From Pseudomonadota bacterium (lineage in GTDB: Bacteria; Pseudomonadota; Gammaproteobacteria; Burkholderiales; Burkholderiaceae_C), in contig JAEZLX010000089.1 in the NCBI GenBank assembly GCA_023415035.1, positions 1 through 42,530 of the forward strand: a stretch of 42,530 bases of DNA, written 5' to 3'. The notes under the pieces are model-generated. The model saw only the letters and a program-made list of their open reading frames with translations. It was not told the origin of the DNA and made no database searches. The translations under genes were made by a program, and so were the position numbers. Shown one piece after another: positions 32,349-39,402 of the stretch (position 1 is the first letter of the stretch; the number at the start of each line of letters is the position of its first letter).

Positions 32349-35051
32349 ATGACTTTCCGTGAAGGCCCAGCGACCATCGTGCGCCGAGAAGACTATGCGC
32401 CCCCGCCGTTCTGGATCGACACCGTCGATCTCGTCTTCGACCTCGACCCGGCCAAGACCCGCGTTCTGAACCGGATGCGCCTGCGCCGCAACCTCGACGT
32501 GCCGCCGCAGGCGCTGCGTCTGGATGGCGAGGACCTGAACCTGGCCCGCGTGCTGGTCAATGGCGCCGGCACCTCGTTCCGCATGGACGGCCAGACCCTG
32601 GTGCTGGAGAACCTGCCTGCGGGCAACGATCCGTTCGATCTGGAAATCTTCACGACCTGCGCGCCCGAGAAGAACACCCAGCTCATGGGCCTTTATGTGA
32701 GCCAGGGCACCTTCTTCACACAGTGCGAGGCCGAAGGCTTCCGCCGCATCACCTACTTCCTGGACCGGCCCGACGTAATGGCCAGCTACACCGTCACGCT
32801 GCGTGCCGACAAGCGCCAGTACCCGGTGCTGCTGTCCAACGGCAACCTCGTCGAATCGGGTGACCTCGAAGGCCAGGGCAACGAGGGGCGCCACTATGCC
32901 AAGTGGGTGGACCCGCACCGCAAGCCCTGCTACCTGTTCGCCCTCGTGGCCGGCAACCTGGTCGCACGCGAGCAGCGGGTGGTCAGCCGCTCGGGCAAGG
33001 AGCACCTGCTGCAAGTCTATGTGCGCCAGGGCGATCTCGACAAGACCGAGCACGCCCTGAACTCGCTCGTCAAGAGCGTGATCTGGGACGAGACGCGCTT
33101 CGGCCTGCCCCTGGATCTCGACCGCTTCATGATCGTCGCCACCAGCGACTTCAACATGGGCGCGATGGAGAACAAGGGCCTGAACATCTTCAACACGAAG
33201 TACGTGCTGGCCAGCCAGGCCACCGCCACCGACACCGACTACGCCAACATCGAGTCGGTCGTGGGCCACGAGTACTTCCACAACTGGACGGGCAACCGCA
33301 TCACCTGCCGCGACTGGTTCCAGCTCTCGCTCAAGGAAGGCCTGACGGTCTTCCGCGACCAGGAATTCAGCATGGACCTGTGCGCCACGCCCTCGGCCCG
33401 CGCGGTCAAGCGCATCGAGGACGTGCGCGTGCTGCGCACCGCGCAGTTCCCCGAGGACGCCGGCCCGATGGCCCACCCGGTACGCCCCGACAGCTATGTC
33501 GAGATCAACAATTTCTACACCGTGACGGTGTACGAAAAAGGCGCCGAGGTCGTGCGCATGATGCAGACCCTGGTGGGGCGCGAGGGCTTCCGCAAGGGCA
33601 TGGACCTGTACTTCGAGCGCCATGACGGCCAGGCAGTGACCTGCGACGACTTCGCCCAAGCCGTAGCCGACGCCAACCCCGACAGCGAGCTGGCCCGCCA
33701 GCTGCCGGTGTTCAAGCGCTGGTACAGCCAGGCCGGCACGCCGCGCGTGCAGGCCCGTGGCGAGTTCGATGCCGCTGCGCGCACCTACACGCTCACCCTG
33801 ACGCAAAGCTGCCCGCCCACGCCCGGCCAGACGGACAAGCAACCCTTCCTGATCCCGGTCGCCGTCGGCCTGCTCGACGCCCAGGGTCGGGACCTGACAC
33901 TACAGCTGCAGGACGGCTCTGCCCTCACCCACGGCAACATCCTGGTGCTGTCGCAGGCCAGCCAGCAGTTCGTGTTCTCCGGCATCGACGCCGAGCCGGT
34001 GCCCTCGCTGCTGCGCGGTTTCTCGGCACCGGTCATCCTGGAGATGGACCTGTCGGATGCGCAGCTGCTGCACCTGCTGGCCCACGACAGCGATCCGTTC
34101 AACCGCTGGGAAGCCGGCCAGCGCCTGGCCCTGCGCCGCGCCCTGGCGGCCATCCAGGCCGACGGCACTCCTGCTGCCGAGCCGCTGGATGAAGGCTTCA
34201 TCGAGGGCATGCGCGCCCTGCTGCGCCACCCCGCCCTGGACGCCGCCTTCAAGGAACTGGCCCTGACGCTGCCCGCCGAGTCCTACATTGCCGAGCAGCT
34301 GGACGTGGTCGACCCGCAGCGCGTGCACGCGGTGCGCGAGGCCATGCGCCGCCAGCTGGCGCTGGCGCTGCAGGCCGACTGGGCCTGGGCCTTTGAGGAG
34401 CACCACGACAACGGCGGCTACCGCCCCGACGCGCTGAGCGCCGGCCGCCGCGCCCTCACCGGCATGGCGCTGGCCATGTTGTGCCTGGCCGCGCGCGAAT
34501 CCGGCGACACCGTCTGGCCGGGCAAGACCTACCAGCGCTTCAAGGACGCGGGCAACATGACCGACCGCTTCAATGCGCTCTCGGCCCTGGTCTCCAGCGG
34601 CCAGCCGCTGGCCGCGCAGGCCCTGGAGCGCTTCCACGCGATGTTCAGGGACGAGGCCCTGGTGCTGGACAAGTGGTTCGCCCTGCAGGCCGGCGCACCC
34701 GACCGCGGCGGCGACATCCTGCCGCGCGTGCGCCAGCTGCTGTCCCACCCGGACTTCCAGCTGCGCAACCCCAACCGCGCGCGCAGCGTGCTGTTCAGCT
34801 ACTGCAACGCCAACCCGGGCGCCTTCCACCGTGCCGACGCCGCCGGCTACGTGTTCTGGAGCGAGAAGGTCGTCGAGATCGACAGCTTCAACCCGCAGGT
34901 CGCGGCCCGTCTGGCCCGTGCGCTGGACCGCTGGAAAAAACTCGCCGAACCCTATCGCAGTGCCGCCCGCGAAGCCATCGCCCGCGTCGCCGCCAAACCC
35001 GACCTGAGCAACGACGTGCGAGAGGTCGTCACGCGCGCCCTGGCCGACTGA
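32349..35051 (+). CDS. pepN: Aminopeptidase N
   Basis: A 900-residue M1-family zinc metallo-aminopeptidase of the cytoplasm, the main general aminopeptidase for peptide turnover. The exopeptidase motif GAMENKGLN (about residue 272) and the zinc motif HEYFH with the distant glutamate (His307, His311, Glu330) are intact. A long C-terminal helical domain after about residue 440 matches the E. coli PepN type. The ATG at 32349 gives MTFREGPATIVRR; a TTG two codons earlier overlaps the prfB stop. It is probably cotranscribed with prfB and fbp. Confidence 0.96.
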   Translation: MTFREGPATIVRREDYAPPPFWIDTVDLVFDLDPAKTRVLNRMRLRRNLDVPPQALRLDGEDLNLARVLVNGAGTSFRMDGQTLVLENLPAGNDPFDLEIFTTCAPEKNTQLMGLYVSQGTFFTQCEAEGFRRITYFLDRPDVMASYTVTLRADKRQYPVLLSNGNLVESGDLEGQGNEGRHYAKWVDPHRKPCYLFALVAGNLVAREQRVVSRSGKEHLLQVYVRQGDLDKTEHALNSLVKSVIWDETRFGLPLDLDRFMIVATSDFNMGAMENKGLNIFNTKYVLASQATATDTDYANIESVVGHEYFHNWTGNRITCRDWFQLSLKEGLTVFRDQEFSMDLCATPSARAVKRIEDVRVLRTAQFPEDAGPMAHPVRPDSYVEINNFYTVTVYEKGAEVVRMMQTLVGREGFRKGMDLYFERHDGQAVTCDDFAQAVADANPDSELARQLPVFKRWYSQAGTPRVQARGEFDAAARTYTLTLTQSCPPTPGQTDKQPFLIPVAVGLLDAQGRDLTLQLQDGSALTHGNILVLSQASQQFVFSGIDAEPVPSLLRGFSAPVILEMDLSDAQLLHLLAHDSDPFNRWEAGQRLALRRALAAIQADGTPAAEPLDEGFIEGMRALLRHPALDAAFKELALTLPAESYIAEQLDVVDPQRVHAVREAMRRQLALALQADWAWAFEEHHDNGGYRPDALSAGRRALTGMALAMLCLAARESGDTVWPGKTYQRFKDAGNMTDRFNALSALVSSGQPLAAQALERFHAMFRDEALVLDKWFALQAGAPDRGGDILPRVRQLLSHPDFQLRNPNRARSVLFSYCNANPGAFHRADAAGYVFWSEKVVEIDSFNPQVAARLARALDRWKKLAEPYRSAAREAIARVAAKPDLSNDVREVVTRALAD

Positions 35052-35069
35052 TTCCCGGAGACCCCTTCC

Positions 35070-36101
35070 ATGAGCAGCAAGATTTCCCTCACCCGCTACC
35101 TGATCGAACAGCAACGCACGCACGGCCGCATCCCGCCAGAGCTGCGCCTGCTCATCGAGGTGGTGGCCCGCGCCTGCAAGCGCATTTCCATCAGCGTCAA
35201 CAAGGGTGCGCTCGGTGGCGTGCTGGGCAGCGCCGAGACCGAGAACGTCCAGGGCGAGGTGCAGAAGAAGCTGGACATCATCGCCAATGAGGTGCTGATC
35301 GAGGCCAACGAATGGGGCGGGCACCTGGCCGCCATGGCCTCGGAGGAAATGGACAGCATCTACGTGGTGCCCAACCGCTTCCCCAAGGGCGAATACCTGC
35401 TGATGTTCGACCCCCTCGACGGCTCGTCCAACATCGACGTGAACGTGTCCATCGGCACCATCTTCTCGGTGCTGCACAAGCACCACGATGACCCCACCAC
35501 CGACGAGCCCGTCACCGAGGCCGACTTCCTGCAGCCCGGCAACCAGCAGGTGGCCGCCGGCTACTGCGTCTACGGCCCGCAGACGACCCTGGTGCTGACC
35601 GTGGGTGACGGCGTGGCCATGTTCACGCTGGACCGCGAGCAGGGATCGTGGGTGCTCACGCAGGACCAGGTGACGATTCCCGAGGACACGAAGGAATTCG
35701 CCATCAACATGAGCAACATGCGCCACTGGGACACCCCGGTCAAGCGCTACATCGACGAATGCCTGCAAGGCAAGGACGGCCCGCGCGGCAAGGACTTCAA
35801 CATGCGCTGGATCGCCTCCATGGTGGCCGACGTGCACCGCATCCTGACCCGTGGCGGCATCTTCATGTACCCCTGGGACAAGCGCGAGCCGCAAAAGCCG
35901 GGCAAGCTGCGCCTGATGTACGAAGCCAACCCCATGGCCTGGCTGGTCGAGCAGGCCGGCGGCGCCGCCACCAACGGCCGCCAGCGCATCCTGGACGTGG
36001 TACCGACCAAACTGCACGAGCGCGTCAGCGTGGTCCTGGGCTCGAAGAACGAAGTCGAGCGTGTGACCCGCTACCACCTCGAAGCGGACCAGGCGCAATA
36101 A
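35070..36101 (+). CDS. fbp: Fructose-1,6-bisphosphatase, class I
   Basis: A 343-residue gluconeogenic and Calvin-cycle phosphatase. The metal-binding core FDPLDGSSNIDVNVSIGTIFS is intact, as are LFVDP-type neighbours in the same strand, the GYCVYGPQTTLVLTVG segment and the C-terminal YEANPMAWLVEQAGGAATNG with the substrate-binding residues. Class I enzymes are often repeated in autotrophs; with the Sox genes nearby, a role in carbon fixation is possible but nothing here shows Calvin-cycle genes. It starts 18 bases after pepN. Confidence 0.96.
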   Translation: MSSKISLTRYLIEQQRTHGRIPPELRLLIEVVARACKRISISVNKGALGGVLGSAETENVQGEVQKKLDIIANEVLIEANEWGGHLAAMASEEMDSIYVVPNRFPKGEYLLMFDPLDGSSNIDVNVSIGTIFSVLHKHHDDPTTDEPVTEADFLQPGNQQVAAGYCVYGPQTTLVLTVGDGVAMFTLDREQGSWVLTQDQVTIPEDTKEFAINMSNMRHWDTPVKRYIDECLQGKDGPRGKDFNMRWIASMVADVHRILTRGGIFMYPWDKREPQKPGKLRLMYEANPMAWLVEQAGGAATNGRQRILDVVPTKLHERVSVVLGSKNEVERVTRYHLEADQAQ

Positions 36102-36134
36102 ACGGCCTGAAAGTTTGCTAGAATAGAGGGCTAG

Positions 36135-36210
36135 GCCGGAATAGCTCAGTCGGTAGAGCAGCTCATTCGTAATGAGAAGGTCGGGGGTTCGACTCCTCTT
36201 TCCGGCACCA
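36135..36210 (+). tRNA. tRNA-Thr (anticodon CGT)
   Basis: A 76-base cloverleaf with acceptor GCCGGAA paired to TTCCGGC, D loop with TCGGTAGA, anticodon loop TTCGTAA, T loop GGTTCGACTCC and encoded CCA. A -10-like TAGAAT lies at 36119-36124. It borders a stretch with phage-like genes, and tRNA-Thr 3' ends are common targets for tyrosine integrases. Confidence 0.96.
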
Positions 36211-36221
36211 TATAAGCAAAG

Positions 36222-36260
36222 AAAACCCTGCTACTGAAAAGGTAGCGGGGTTTTTCTTTT
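36222..36260 (+). terminator. Terminator after tRNA-Thr
   Basis: A 13-bp stem with one G-T pair (arms 36222-36234 and 36242-36254), 7-base loop, then a T-rich run to 36260. Two short direct copies of ATGTAAG follow at about 36269 and 36281; their meaning is unclear. Confidence 0.88.
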
Positions 36261-36320
36261 TGCTGGGTATGTAAGGGCGGATGTAAGACGATTTCGGGAA
36301 TGCAGCCCAGCACCTGAAAC

Positions 36321-36343
36321 AGAAAAGCCCCACAGCGGGGGCT
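36321..36343 (-). terminator. Terminator of the minus-strand accessory operon
   Basis: On the minus strand a 6-bp stem AGCCCC/GGGGCT (plus arms 36326-36331 and 36338-36343) is followed by TTTTCT. It lies 23 bases beyond the stop of the last gene of the HTH/coiled-coil operon. Confidence 0.75.
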
Positions 36344-36365
36344 CAGTGGGCACATGGTTGCTGGC

Positions 36366-36710
36366 TCAGGCGGGTGTTTGCCTCTGCTGCTTCACAGCGC
36401 CGACTAGCCGGGCCACGGCGTCCTGTACCCACACAGTGGCGACCGTCGCTGCCTCAGATTCACCCGCTTGGATCGCGTGGCCGCGCAGGGTCACATAGTC
36501 GGACTCGGAAATATCCATGCACGTATGGGCTCGTGCCCATGCCAGGTGCCGCAAGGCAACCGAACGCCCGCCCAATTGCTCGATCAGGCCACCGAATGCG
36601 AGGTCTGGCTTTCCGGCTTCAGCGGCCATCAAGATCAGCAGCGCGCGCGCGTAAGGCGCGGACGTGTGCCACAGTGGCAACGGCGGCAATGACAGCGTGT
36701 GCGGCATCAT
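36366..36710 (-). CDS. Small protein of unknown function (last gene of accessory operon)
   Basis: A 114-residue protein with no motif I recognise. It is mostly helical by composition, with LLILMAAEAGKPDLAF and a region rich in Ala and Val near the C-terminus (ESEAATVATVWVQDAVARLVGAVK). No signal peptide or strong membrane helix is seen. The start at 36710 overlaps the stop of the preceding gene as ATGA; a start at 36767 would run deep into that gene. It is therefore coupled to the coiled-coil protein and HTH protein upstream. A phage or satellite accessory role is likely from its place. Confidence 0.65.
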   Translation of the reverse strand: MMPHTLSLPPLPLWHTSAPYARALLILMAAEAGKPDLAFGGLIEQLGGRSVALRHLAWARAHTCMDISESDYVTLRGHAIQAGESEAATVATVWVQDAVARLVGAVKQQRQTPA

Positions 36711-37273
36711 TCGTCGCCCCCTTCGACTTCCTCGGGAGCGGGGCGCAGCAGCAGACCGTCGCACCATGCCAACGCACAGTAGCGGGCCAGCTCGGGTGCC
36801 AGGGCTTCGGCTTTCTCGCGCAGATTCTGAAATGCCCGAGCGGCTTCGATCAGGCGCACCCGCTCGTCGGCCTCGCGCTGTGCGTAAGCGGCGTCCTGTG
36901 CGGCGTTGCGCAGGCGCGTTGCGTCGGCCTCGTACAGCGGCAAGGTCTGCTCGACGACCAACAACCTCTCACGCGCGGCGGCTGCTTCTTCCACGGTCAC
37001 ACGGCCGGCCGCAACGTCATCGCGGGCAGTGGCATCCCGACATTTCGCCTCTGCCAGTTCAGCCCGCAGTTCGTTCGCATGGGCGCGGGCTTGGTCCGCT
37101 AACGAACGGGCGGCCTCTGCTTCGTCTGTCCGTGCCTTCAGGTCGGCTTGGGCGGCTTCCAGGTCGGCGGCGGCAAGCTCCGCGTCGTGGTGGCGCTCGC
37201 TGTACGGGTGCGCGCCCAACAAAGCATTGATCTGATTCAGGCCAGACACGCGCAAGGTAAGGGGTCTTTTCAC
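36707..37273 (-). CDS. Coiled-coil protein of unknown function
   Basis: A 188-residue, charged protein. After a short N-terminal part (RPLTLRVSGLNQINALLG), residues about 28-160 are alanine, glutamate and arginine rich with few prolines, giving an almost unbroken coiled coil (for example DLEAAQADLKARTDEAEAAR). A C-terminal piece with Trp and Cys (YCALAWCDGLLLRP) ends acidic. The GTG at 37273 overlaps the HTH gene stop as GTGA, so the two are coupled; an ATG at 37309 would overlap that gene by 40 bases. It may be a structural or partner-binding protein of the element. I do not recognise a family. Confidence 0.7.
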   Translation of the reverse strand: MKRPLTLRVSGLNQINALLGAHPYSERHHDAELAAADLEAAQADLKARTDEAEAARSLADQARAHANELRAELAEAKCRDATARDDVAAGRVTVEEAAAARERLLVVEQTLPLYEADATRLRNAAQDAAYAQREADERVRLIEAARAFQNLREKAEALAPELARYCALAWCDGLLLRPAPEEVEGGDE

Positions 37274-37479
37274 TTGGACTCCGTGGTTTGGTTGACTTTT
37301 GCCAGCCATGCGTCGAAGTTGATTCGACGTCGGCCGGCAATGCGGATGCTCGGGATGTGCCGTTGTCGGACGGCTCGCACAACCGTGCGGTATCCCACGC
37401 CCTGCGCCTCGGCAAACTGGCGCAGGGTCAGGAGGCGTGGGGCCGGTGGGATGGGTTCAAACAGGTCTTCGTCAGTCAT
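37270..37479 (-). CDS. Excisionase/MerR-like helix-turn-helix protein
   Basis: A 69-residue protein made almost wholly of one winged helix domain: LLTLRQFAEAQGVGYRTVVRAVRQRHIPSIRIAGRRRINFDAWLAKV. The pattern of a helix-turn-helix followed by an arginine-rich wing and a closing FDAWL matches the excisionase/HTH_17 (AlpA- or Xis-like) group used by phages, satellites and integrative elements to control excision or gene expression. The ATG at 37479 was chosen since the domain starts soon after it; an ATG at 37524 is possible. First gene of a three-gene operon with 4-base overlaps. No integrase remains nearby. Confidence 0.82.
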   Translation of the reverse strand: MTDEDLFEPIPPAPRLLTLRQFAEAQGVGYRTVVRAVRQRHIPSIRIAGRRRINFDAWLAKVNQTTESK

Positions 37480-37794
37480 GCGCGAATGATCCGACGGAGC
37501 ATGAACAAACACTCTGCGGCACAATTTCGCCCAATCGTTCCCAAGGTGTCCTGAAAGGCCACGGGGCGTATCCTGCTAGGGCAAGCCTGCCCTGCTTGCA
37601 TATTGCATTGTGAAACCTCAGGCTAGGTGTGCAGCGGGCCTCAGAGGCGCCGCCCGACGGAGCCGTAACGCCAGGGGCCCGCTATCTCGCGATCCGTTGT
37701 GTCTTTACATCGGGCCGGAGTAGATCGTTTAGCGATCTAAGGCAGTGAGATAGACTGAGATCAGCGCAATAAGACGACTTAGCTGGAGGGTGGT
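37480..37794. other. Gene-free, structured intergenic region of the accessory element
   Basis: About 315 bases between the divergent HTH operon and zinc-ribbon gene. Contents: two mutually exclusive hairpins, AGGGCA/TGCCCT (37578-37583 with 37588-37593) and GCAAGC/GCTTGC (37581-37586 with 37594-37599). An 8-bp inverted repeat AGCGGGCC/GGCCCGCT lies between about 37630 and 37682. A perfect 7-bp palindrome TAGATCG/CGATCTA with a 5-base spacer is at 37721-37739, about 55 bases before the zinc-ribbon gene, suited to an operator. No ORF of substance. It probably holds the two divergent promoters; the hairpins could also be a small RNA or recombination site, which I cannot decide. Confidence 0.5.
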
Positions 37795-38304
37795 ATGGCT
37801 TTGGAGGTGTGTGCGCGTTGCAGGCGATCACCACTGGGTGTGTTTAAGCCCGTGCGGAAAATCAATGGGCAGCGATACTGCCTATCCTGCGCTATTGCAA
37901 TCGAGGGCGAGCCAGTTGAACCAGCGCCCGAAGCTGCGGCGAAGGCATCCCAAGGTATTGGCGTTTCAGGGGTGGCGTCTCATGGGATGCAGCCTGAATC
38001 GGATATGCCGCGGTACTTTTGCACGCAGTGCCATACCTACAGCAATACAGCCAAGATGAAAGGCAACGGCTGGATTGAAGCGCTGCTTTATCTTTTCTAC
38101 ATACTGCCGGGCGTGATCTATTCCGTATGGCGCAGGTCGGGACAACCCAATGCATGCCCGACCTGCGGACATGCTGCACTGATTCCGGCCAGTGCTAGGG
38201 AACCATCCCCCGACACACACGTTAGGTGCCCGGATTGCGCGGAGTTGGTGCGTCGTGAAGCGCGGAAATGCAAGCACTGCGGGAGCACGCTAGTACCTCA
38301 GTAG
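37795..38304 (+). CDS. Zinc-ribbon membrane protein with six CxxC pairs (LITAF-like middle part)
   Basis: A 169-residue protein with twelve cysteines in six CxxC pairs: 6/9, 29/32, 76/79, 121/124, 145/148 and 159/162. Pairs one and two form an N-terminal zinc knuckle. Pairs three and four flank a hydrophobic helix (WIEALLYLFYILPGVIYSVW, residues 93-112), the layout of LITAF-type domains, in which a zinc ribbon brackets a membrane-inserting helix. Pairs five and six form a C-terminal zinc ribbon (RCPDCAELVRREARKCKHCG). A strong GGAGGG (37785-37790) precedes the ATG. Function unknown; a membrane-surface role is inferred. It is in a phage-like island, so defence or host-takeover is possible but not shown. 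Confidence 0.85.
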   Translation: MALEVCARCRRSPLGVFKPVRKINGQRYCLSCAIAIEGEPVEPAPEAAAKASQGIGVSGVASHGMQPESDMPRYFCTQCHTYSNTAKMKGNGWIEALLYLFYILPGVIYSVWRRSGQPNACPTCGHAALIPASAREPSPDTHVRCPDCAELVRREARKCKHCGSTLVPQ

Positions 38305-38326
38305 TGGCCGGATTGAGGGCGGGTTG

Positions 38327-38436
38327 GGTTACAGGTTACGGCGGTTACACGCTCTCCATTAACCTCCCATCTAAATAATCCAACCTACTCGTTTTGGGTC
38401 CTTTTAGTAGGGCTGTAACCGCTGTAACCTGTAACC
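38327..38436. repeat. GGTTACAG octamer array forming a 23-bp inverted repeat (candidate origin)
   Basis: Left arm 38327-38349 holds GGTTACAG, GGTTACGG and GGTTACAC. The right arm 38414-38436 is its inverted copy (22 of 23 bases) and, with one flanking base, holds CTGTAACC three times (38413-38420, 38422-38429, 38429-38436). The 64-base spacer is A/T-rich for this genome and has a small hairpin CCTACT/AGTAGG (38384-38389, 38406-38411). The array lies between the convergent ends of the zinc-ribbon gene and the primase-like fragment, 26 bases from the latter. Satellite phage P4 has comparable octamer iterons bound by its primase/helicase alpha protein, so this may be an origin or its control site. 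There is no T run to suggest a terminator. Confidence 0.75.
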
Positions 38437-38461
38437 GCCGCCCGCGGTCAGACCACCCGAC

Positions 38462-38962
38462 TCAGAACAAATCCTCAGCCACCCCCGCCGCCTTGATGTG
38501 CGCGGCGACGTCGGCACGGGGGGCCTGCCGCCACTTGACGATATTCCGCAGATACCAACCCCGCTCCGAAGTGCCGTCGATCTTGATGGGCTTGTCCCGC
38601 TGCTCAGCCCCTGCGTCCTCAAGTGCTCGGCGCATCGCGGTCGTGATGCTGCCGCCACGCGCCGCGATGTCGGGTGCCAATGCCCGCACTGCCTCGGAGT
38701 TGGTGATGCATTCAGCAGGGTGTGAGTTAATCAAGTCTTCGGCTCTCATGACCAGAGGCGACTTGGATGCGTTGATGGCGGCTTGCTTGGCATCGGTCAT
38801 CGGCGGGCGCTCTCCGGGATTGAAGCCCGCAATACTCCGCCCCGCCAGGTACGCTCCCACCGCATTGACAAACTCGGCATTGTCAAGGGCCGCATAAAGA
38901 CGGCGGTAGTAGGCGCTATCAAGTGGCGGCGCTTTCTTTTCTGCTCCCCGGAGTCTGCCCAT
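38462..38962 (-). pseudogene. C-terminal fragment of a phage/satellite primase-helicase-like protein
   Basis: About 166 codons of sequence resembling the C-terminal end of large phage or satellite primase/helicase proteins (DUF5906-type). It has YYRRLYAALDNAEFVNAVGA, then FNPGERPPMTDAKQAAI, then a likely winged-helix part (ITNSEAVRALAPDIAARGGS, AMRRALEDAGAEQ, WYLRNIVKWRQAP). Neither primase nor ATPase motifs are present; they would belong upstream, beyond about 38960, where the sequence changes to unrelated chromosomal bases and the sox-side terminator. In-frame ATGs at 38962 and 39013 exist, so a short protein may still be made. The family call is from memory of its pattern and not a search. 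Confidence 0.6.
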
Positions 38963-39016
38963 CCCTGCAGTGCCCAATCTGCTCACGCTGGCCATCTGGA
39001 TTCCAGAGGGCAATAC

Positions 39017-39052
39017 AAAACGCCCCGGCTCTTACGAACCGGGGCGTTTTTT
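39017..39052. terminator. Terminator at the end of the sox-side genes (bidirectional)
   Basis: A perfect 12-bp stem AAAACGCCCCGG/CCGGGGCGTTTT (arms 39017-39028 and 39039-39050) with a 10-base loop. On the minus strand it lies 42 bases after the small lipoprotein gene and ends with a T run. It marks the chromosomal side of the junction with the accessory element. Confidence 0.92.
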
Positions 39053-39093
39053 CACGTGCAGATACGCCGCGCTGCGGCGTGGATGCGACAGGC

Positions 39094-39333
39094 TCAGTCG
39101 GGATTGGCCAGCAGGCGGTAGCCCTTGCCGCGCATGCAGTGGGCGACGAGATCGTCGCGCTCGTCCTTCTTGACCTTGCTCAGTCCGACCTGGAACTTGC
39201 ATTCGGACAGCTGCGTGTAGGCGTCATCGGCCGTGGCGCCGGGCTTGTGCCAGAAGGGTTTGGGGCCGCTGGCACAGCCGGCCAGCACCACAGCAGCGGC
39301 CGCTGCTCCGATAGCAAACTTGAAAGAGGTCAT
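39094..39333 (-). CDS. Small lipoprotein downstream of soxB
   Basis: A 79-residue predicted lipoprotein: signal MTSFKFAIGAAAAAVVLAGC with lipobox LAGC (lipidated Cys20). A short mature domain follows, with Cys45 and Cys66 that could form a disulfide, and the ending CMRGKGYRLL. Proteins with such a CMxxKGY ending are common small lipoproteins of unknown role in Burkholderiales. It lies 69 bases after soxB; the gap holds an 8-bp inverted repeat GGGGGAAC/GTTCCCCC (39352-39359, 39389-39396), so it may have its own control. Whether it belongs to the Sox system is open. Confidence 0.85.
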   Translation of the reverse strand: MTSFKFAIGAAAAAVVLAGCASGPKPFWHKPGATADDAYTQLSECKFQVGLSKVKKDERDDLVAHCMRGKGYRLLANPD

Positions 39334-39402
39334 GACGCGGATCCTGAAAATGGGGGAACAACCGTTCCGAGGATAACAAAGGCCGATGGTTCCCCCAACC
39401 CG

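Noticed and set aside
36146..36355. Minus-strand frame across tRNA-Thr (ending with a PERGVEPPTFSLRMSCSTD-like stretch)
   Set aside because: This is the antisense translation of the tRNA itself, a well-known false ORF, joined to the terminator region.
38327..38436. Reading the 23-bp inverted repeat as a shared terminator of the convergent genes
   Set aside because: A 64-base loop, no T tracts and internal octamer periodicity fit protein-binding iterons better.
36180..39060. Search for a second copy of the tRNA-Thr 3' end (attR)
   Set aside because: Only an 8-base TTTCCGGC match inside a coding region at about 36611 was seen, too short to be an attachment repeat; no copy near 38950-39060.
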